This document shows, in pieces, positions 18,906 to 24,862 of a stretch of DNA of 24,862 bases. Origin of the DNA: Porogramme epimiltina (lineage: Eukaryota; Basidiomycota; Agaricomycetes; Polyporales; Polyporaceae); contig FTLJ01000155.1 in assembly GCA_900155495.1 (NCBI GenBank), positions 1-24,862 on the forward strand, given 5' to 3'. Within the stretch, counting starts at the first letter, position 1. Each line of letters begins with the position of its first letter. The translations under genes and the position numbers were made by a program. The notes under the pieces were generated by a model. The model saw only the letters and a program-made list of their open reading frames with translations, was not told the DNA's origin and did no database searches.

Positions 18906-21900
18906 TCACCCTTGGAATTTGAACCTAAATAACAGATTGTCGTCACCCTCTCAAGATCGAAAAAACAAGTACTTAGACACCCATACCAATTCGTTCTAGG
19001 ACGGGGGGAGCCACTTGAGTGAGGAGCGGCGTGAATCGAGAAGCTACGGCTCACCTTGCATCTACCGCTTCTAACCGCACGACCCGTTTGGGATCGTCCA
19101 ACGCCTTCGCGAGCTCTCGGATGACGGTAGGCTTTTGCGGGTGGAGCACGTCGTACCTCACGACGCTTGGCAAGACTGCCAGGTACCGCAGCGCCGCCAC
19201 GCGCACCCTCTGACATTTCGCCCAACCGCCTCCTCAGCCACACGGTGCCCGGGCCACAAGGAAGAAACGGCGCGACGCACCACAGAAGGCATGTGCGATA
19301 CGAGGCTGTTCTTGAGCATCGTCATCACGAGGCTCGACGCGTGTCCGGTCACGACGGCGCTGTCGGCCCCTTCCGCTGTCGCCGCGGCGAAGAGCGTGTC
19401 GATCACGCTCGCGCGGATCTCGTTGTCTGGCAGGTCGAGGCCGCGTAGGAGGAGGGGCATGAGCTAGCGCCCGCGGAGTCAGCGACGTTGCGAGCTGGAG
19501 AGGAGGGCGGCGGACTGACGGCGGGCATCTCGGGCGCGTAGGTTGACTTGGGCACGGACTTGATGAGTGCCGCGAGCGCTACGAGGTACGCGTTTTGTCG
19601 AGACGATTCTAGGAGAGGTTCGCGCTGAGCGCGGGATATTAGCGAGAGGGAAGATAAAGGCGCACGCGTGTCCTGTGCGCCAGCGATAATGCGAGGCAGC
19701 ACCGAATTGCAGTACTTCTGCGCGTACAAGATCTGCAGTGGGCATATCAGAAGGTGGATAGAACTGAGCGTCCTATACAACGGGTCATACTCTGAGAACG
19801 GCATGATTACGCTTCGTCAGGTACTTGTCAGTTGCGGGTATGCGGCCGACAGCACGCGCGGCGTCCCAGTTCACATCGTCGTCGTGGAATAGCCCGAACA
19901 GGCGTTCTACGTTGGACATGGCCTTCGGATGTCCTCGTACCAATAGCGCCTTGGTGAGCTAACGAAAGATTGGTGTTAAGCCGAGGGGAGTGAAATCCGG
20001 GAGATCATGCTCACCCAGCTGAATGTCAAGATTGCGTTCCGTCGCGCAGTGGGCGTGTTGGATGTGCTAGCAACCTGTGCATCCCAGAAGCTGTCCACGT
20101 TGGCAGAAAGGAAGGTGTCGAGCCCTATTCCGTACCAGTTAGAGTAACCAGCGACGTATATCGAGTCTGAATCAACTGACTGTCAGCGTGTCTGTTCACG
20201 ACTGCCGCAATCATGTGCATGACGGCTTCGCGCTGTAGCACGTTGTTCGCATGCGCCACGCTCCATTGCAAAAAGCTATCTAGGAAAGAGGCTTCATCTG
20301 GTACGGGCAGCGTGACCTGTTCTGCCGTCAATGGCCATGCACTAAGAGATTGCTAATAGATGACAAGTACCTCCTTGTGGAGTGCAACAACGCCCGCAGA
20401 GAAAAGGACGAGCAGATTCTTCTGGTACGTGGACGCATCGGGCTGAGATTGATGATACGGTCCGTAAGCAAGGGTTTCCGTCGAACATATCAAGCACAGC
20501 TCACCTGCAACGGCGCGAACTTCTTGTCAGCAGGGACCTTCTGGATCCCCTGCGCAAGCTGCGCCACGTCGCCGTCCAAGAACGCCGCAAACGCCGCCTT
20601 GACGAACGCCTCCTGCCGCCTGCCCGCCCGTCAGCACGCGCAAACCCTCAGAATCGGAGGAAACCCAGCCGCCACTCACGCGGCAGGCAGCGTCTGCACG
20701 ACGAGCGTCACGATCTGCGCGGCGACGGCGAGCAGCCGCGCGTCGGTCCCGGCGCTGCCCCCCGCGCCGCCCGGCGCGAGCGCGGCGCACACGAAGAGGT
20801 TGAACAGGCGCGGCACGAGCCGGTCGACGTACTTGACGACGTCCGCGTGCGCGCGCTCGATCTTCGCGGCGAGCACGTCCGCGAGCGTGCGCAGGATCGA
20901 GTGCGCGTACGCCGCGGCGGGCTCGGCGTCGCCCTCGGCTGCCGCAGCCGAGGCGGAGGGGGCGCAGAGCAGGTCGAGTTTTGTGGAGAAGCGCACGACG
21001 AGCGTCTCGAAGAGGTCGGGCTGCGTGCAGAGCCGCTTGAGGGACGCGAGCGTGCGCCAGTACTTGACGCGTTCGGCCTCGGCGTCGCGGGGCGGCGCGC
21101 GGTCTGGGAGGGCGGAGAAGAGGAGGGGGAGGGTGTTTTCGGAGACGTGTACGGGCGCGAACGAGGAGATGGTGCAGAGCAGGTCGAGACAGACGTCACT
21201 GATGGATTAGAGCGTCAGCATCGTGTCGGATATTCGCGAAGAGAGAGCGCTCACCTCAGGTCGCTCTCGTCCTCGTCCTTCTGGAGGACCTCGTTGACGT
21301 TGTGCACGACGAAGCCGAGTTCTTCGTCTGTTAGTAAACCTGCTGTGCGGACCATGCTCTTCAGTGCGTCGATTGCGGGGTATGCGGACGCAGGGGTCTT
21401 CAAGCCCACGGTGAGCACTCCGAGGACCTCATCCTTGTATGGAGACAATGGAGTGTTTCCTTCATCCGGAAGTACTTCTGGGTCCGAGGAGGTGGTAGAG
21501 AGACGCGCTGCTTCGATCAGGTCGGCGAGTAGTCTGAGTGTTGGCGCGCGATTGGGTAGCTCGTCCGGGTTCAAGAAGAGCTGGACAAAGTGTGGGACGG
21601 CGCGGGTCAAAGTAAAACGCGCGACCGATGCTGGGGGTCGAGTCGATGAACGTTTCTTCGAGGATCAAGTGGGAGGGACACTTACGAGTTGTTGACATGA
21701 ACGCGCATAAGACCTTAATGGCATGTTTCGCCTGGCTCTTTTCTGGTTCACGAAGTATCTGCATACATTCGTCACAGGCGTCCTTAGCTAGGCCCTGAAT
21801 CTCTGCTTCGTCGCCGGATTCGGCGTTGGAGGTGGAATAGATGGTCTGGATAAGGATCTGCGTAGTCTTCAGAGCCATCTCTTCTGTGACGTTATCCGTA

Positions 21901-23258
21901 GGTTGGAATATCTGACGCGATAGGGTCAGCACATCGCATGTAACGAGAGGGCTGGAGGTACCTCTAGCTTAAGCGAATTCCAAAGCTTGCGAGCAAACTC
22001 TCTTGCAACGCTTGGGCCATAAACAGGCAAACAGGCATCGAGTGTGTCGAGAGTATCTTTCTACACCGGATATCATGAAAAAAGTCTATGAAGATACAGT
22101 GTTTCGACGGACCTTGGTGACTGGGGAACCAGCAGTCAATTTCTCCAGGAAAAGTGGAATTGCGAGCTTCCCGAACGCAGGCGTAGCGTGAAGACAGGCG
22201 CTACGACGTGGCTTAATACATCGTCGTATATACAGTTGGACTACTCACCGTAAAGCATTCTTCAAGTCCTCAGACGTGATTCCATAAGGATCATTAGGCG
22301 GGGGTCTAAATGTGATAGGAAAGTAGCAGAATGTGATGTTAAAGAAGTCCTATGACGATCATAAGTTATCGTATTCCATGCTGCCCGCTCTGAACTCACC
22401 TCGATGAACTTCACGGAGTCGAATTCGATGAGTAGGACTTTGTCGATGGCGAACGCCAGGAGAAGGTTCCGAGGATCTTTTTCGCCTTCCGCTAGACTCA
22501 TATACCCCCTCACGAATTCGTCCCCCAGCCCCTTAAGAGCTACGAGAAATTCAGTACGTATCGTTATCAAAACAGGAGTACCATACCTTCCCTCTGATGG
22601 GCCACCAGATTATCAATGATGCTGAACACAGAGAACCTCTGCGACTGCACGAGAACCTTCATCTTCACATGCTGGAAGAGACTAGAGTGATGGTGAGCGC
22701 ATATACACAACGGCATGATCCACAGCTTACGCTTTCACGACCTCAATCGCGTCGGCCGAGGCGAACAAGGGCAATTTTGTGAGCGTCACAAGCCCCTTCA
22801 GCGCGGGGACGATGGTCTCGGTGTCCTCGAGCTTGCCACAGTAGAAGGCGACGAGGGTACGGACTTTGCATGGCGGCGGGCGATCAGAGGAGGCATATAC
22901 TTGAGCAGCGCACGAATTGCGCACCCGACTGTCGGTTGAGCTTCTCGGGAGGGCATCGCGCGAGGACAAGGGAGAGGAATTCGACGCCTGGTATCGCGAT
23001 ATATAAAACATGCGAGGGGGAGGGGGAGCATGGATGGTTCACCCTTAGTCCGCAGGTCATCCTCCTCCGAAACGAGAAACTCTCCCAGTGCTTTTACCAC
23101 ATGGAGCAAAGTAGCATTCCCCTGGACGATCTCTGCACATACCATGAGGCTATGGGGGAGAAGGAGAGAATGGCACGCGCACCAGATACCGTGTCCGCGA
23201 TCTCCTGCTCCTGCTCTGATGCAATCCAGGTCCTCACAAGGCGTTCCACGCGCTCCAT
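18906..23258 (-). CDS. MMS19: MMS19/Met18, cytosolic Fe-S targeting factor with HEAT repeats, 22 exons
   Basis: Scaffold of the cytosolic iron-sulfur assembly (CIA) targeting complex that passes Fe-S clusters to DNA polymerases, primase, XPD-type helicases and nucleases. Minus-strand exons: 23258-23183, 23132-23043, 22987-22925, 22863-22731, 22681-22587, 22539-22400, 22349-22249, 22200-22113, 22060-21962, 21911-21686, 21630-21255, 21198-20680, 20619-20505, 20442-20371, 20316-20181, 20124-20015, 19958-19791, 19732-19520, 19463-19281, 19209-19055, 18995-18987 and 18924-18906; 3186 nt, 1061 aa, the family's usual size. Diagnostic segments: ALGEFLVSEEDDLRTKGVEF, LVAFYCGKLEDTETIVPALK, YMSLAEGEKDPRNLLLAFAI, CYFPITFRPPPNDPYGIT and, near the end, ELAKALDDPKRVVRLEAVDA. 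The body is alpha-helical and HEAT-like. The penultimate coding exon is only 9 nt in this model and its donor is uncertain. All other phases agree. Confidence 0.93.
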
Positions 23259-23645
23259 CCCCAACGTTGCTGGGTGAGAGAGGCTACCAGGGTAACTGAA
23301 GAAGGCCGTCTACGCCAAGAGCGATGATGCTGGGATCGACCTTCGGGTCGACGAGCAGAGTCAAGCTTGAAGCTGCCGTGCGTCTCGCAAATCAGTTATC
23401 TCAGATGACAAATGTCGTACAGGCGTCTATCTACCCAGCCGGGCCGCTGGAATCTGTTGTCATCTGGCGCTGCTGGGACCCGCATGCTTTCGGTCGCGCA
23501 AGTATCCCGCACATCGTCGCCATCGACCGGTACCGAAAACGCACGCACACGAGGAGAGATGAAAGTGAGACCCAAAATGGCATTGAAAAAAGAGCGGTTG
23601 CAACTGCACATTCCGACGGAGCACATCCCAGCATCAACGGCGCGC
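23259..23645. other. Region between MMS19 and the secreted-protein gene
   Basis: This 387 bp stretch contains the MMS19 promoter and the 3' UTR of the secreted-protein gene, both read on the minus strand. It includes a short hairpin at 23336-23351. No TATA box was seen. Plus-strand frames across it have no coherent content. Confidence 0.45.
23336..23351. other. Short hairpin with TTCG loop upstream of MMS19
   Basis: TCGACC and GGTCGA form a perfect six-base stem around TTCG on the plus strand, the C(UUCG)G arrangement known to be very stable in RNA. It lies 78-93 bp upstream of the MMS19 ATG. On the MMS19 transcript strand the loop reads CGAA, which is less special, so a role in that mRNA is doubtful. 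Confidence 0.35.
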
Positions 23646-24242
23646 TCAGGCGGAGCCGTAGGTGACGTTGACGTCGCCCTTGGTCGCACCCCCGTCGAAC
23701 GTGGCGGTGAAGGGGATGTTCTGGCCGCACACCGCGAACGCGGCCTTGATGCCCTCTGCGCACCGCAAAAAGCCAAGTCAGCGAAATTCCACCGAAGCCT
23801 CCCAGCGCCGCGCATCTCCGCACGGAGATGACCCGAGAGAAGATGGGGGAGGGAAAGGAAAGACACGCACGCTCCCAGCGGCCCTTGGAGATGTTGATCG
23901 TGTCGCCGGCCACGACGGGCTTGATCGTGAAGCGCACGTTGCCGGACTGGCCGACCGTCGACGTCGGCGCGCCCTGGCACTTCTGGATCGTCCCCGCGAT
24001 GCCGCCGCAGATCTGCAGCAGCGCGACGTTGGACGTGTGGAAGTCGAGCGCGCTGCGGGCGCGTGTTAGCGGTGTGTGTATGCGCGCGCGTGGTAGGGAC
24101 GCGCGTGGGGGCGGTAGGGGGGGACTCACGTCTTGCTCGTGCACTTCACGTTGGACACCTGCTCCAGGCGGGGCTGGAGGGGCGCGGCGAGCGCGCAGAC
24201 GAAGAACATCGCGAAGGCGTAGAAGAGCGTGGTAAACTGCAT
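23646..24242 (-). CDS. Small secreted protein with four cysteines, 3 exons
   Basis: Exons on the minus strand: 24242-24130, 24052-23871 and 23755-23646; 405 nt, 134 aa. Residues 1-20 form a clear signal peptide (MQFTTLFYAFAMFFVCALAA), with cleavage likely after ALAA. The mature chain has four cysteines (in NVKCTSK, QICGGIAG, IQKCQGAP and AVCGQNIP), enough for two disulfides, and two N-glycosylation sequons (NIS and NVT). It is rich in Gly, Thr and Val and looks like a compact beta-rich domain. The family is not recognised; it could be a structural, wall-associated or effector-like secreted protein. Introns are 77 and 115 bp, longer than elsewhere in the window. The frame closes only when both are removed. 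ATG context is AAGATGC. Confidence 0.8.
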
Positions 24243-24862
24243 CTTGGGGCGGCGAGGGTGGGGGACTGGGGCGAAGGAGCGGATGAACGAGGGGCGGGAG
24301 GGTATTCCAAAGACCGTCGCGGACGGCAGAAGCAGCAACTCTGGTCGAAAGAGGAGAGAGAAGAAAGCGACGCTGCTGGAGCGCAGTGCTGAGCCGGTCA
24401 GAGGAACGAGGAGGGCAAGGGCGGCGGATCTGGAGGCACGCAGCGCCCGTCGCCCCACCCTTTTATCGCGCCCACGCCCGTGTCCGCCCCGAGGCCCCGC
24501 GCGCGGCACGGCACGCGAGGGTCGAGAAGGCGTGCCTGGTTCCGACCGTCGTTAGGGCAATCCGCCTGCGGCCTCGTGCTCCTCGCCGGTTTTCATCCTC
24601 GCGGGCCCTCGCGCCCGCGGCAGAAATGAACGGCCCCCGCTGCCGATCCCGCCGCCGGCTGGGAGTGGCTGGGCGGAGATCATGCAGCCTCGGAACGGAT
24701 GCTGGGGCAACCTCTTTGATGTCATGCCCCCTTCTCCCACCAGCCTCGTCGCGCCACGCCTCGTCCATTTACAGCCAGGGCGTCCACGGCCTCGGGGTCG
24801 ACGTGAAACAGTTGTACTCGAGGGTAGAACAAAACATCCCCGCCCGCCCACCCCCTCCTCGC
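24243..24862. promoter_or_regulatory. Upstream region of the secreted-protein gene to the window edge
   Basis: Read on the minus strand, an ATAAAAG element at 24460-24466 lies about 220 bp before the ATG and is the best TATA candidate, followed by CT-rich sequence (about 24300-24400 on this strand). The outer 300 bp are very GC-rich with no supported gene; a 99-codon minus-strand frame at 24552-24851 is Arg/Gly-rich and unconvincing. Confidence 0.4.

Noticed and set aside
19629..19685. A possible extra intron in MMS19 exon 18 (a weakly conserved stretch ending in CAG)
   Set aside because: There is no GT donor at the required place, and the exon is open and in phase as called.
24552..24851. 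99-codon minus-strand frame at the window edge
   Set aside because: Arg/Gly-rich translation of very GC-rich DNA without a recognisable motif.

Overview
The window looks like nuclear DNA of a filamentous basidiomycete, probably an Agaricomycete. The genes are dense and GC-rich. They are broken by many 44-62 bp GT-AG introns with CTNAY-type branch sites, and several starts sit behind pyrimidine-rich leaders. Protein families also fit: a DNMT5-type methylase, a basidiomycete-style F-box protein and a small secreted protein. All gene models are manual splices of the sequence; each of the multi-exon models closes in frame. No expression or database evidence was available.

Layout, left to right: the 3' end of an RGG-rich protein gene (+, 2-358); a seven-exon PAP2 lipid phosphate phosphatase (-, 499-1741); a divergent promoter with two abutting perfect palindromes and MluI-box-like sites; a ten-exon gene for a 2229-residue DNMT5-type DNA methyltransferase fused to a SNF2 ATPase (+, 2193-9352); tRNA-Val(AAC) (-, 9549-9622); replication factor C subunit RFC3 (-, 10065-11470); a promoter with five ACGCGT boxes shared with the ubiquitin-eS31 (S27a) fusion gene (+, 11882-12531); an F-box/LRR-like gene (+, 12911-14665); an unrecognised Ser/Pro-rich coiled-coil protein (+, 15039-16526); a decayed duplicate (about 17110-17430) of an unrecognised three-exon gene (-, 17589-18518); MMS19 in 22 exons (-, 18906-23258); and a small secreted four-cysteine protein (-, 23646-24242).

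Four genes concern genome or protein maintenance. DNMT5 copies CpG methylation after replication, RFC3 is part of the clamp loader that places PCNA on DNA, and MMS19 delivers Fe-S clusters to replication and repair enzymes. The DNMT5 N-terminus carries a canonical PCNA-binding (PIP) box and no visible chromodomain, and its promoter has an ACGCGT box like those clustered upstream of RFC3. This suggests, as inference, that this methylase is tied to the replication fork through PCNA and to S phase through MBF-type control. It is the most interesting signal in the window.
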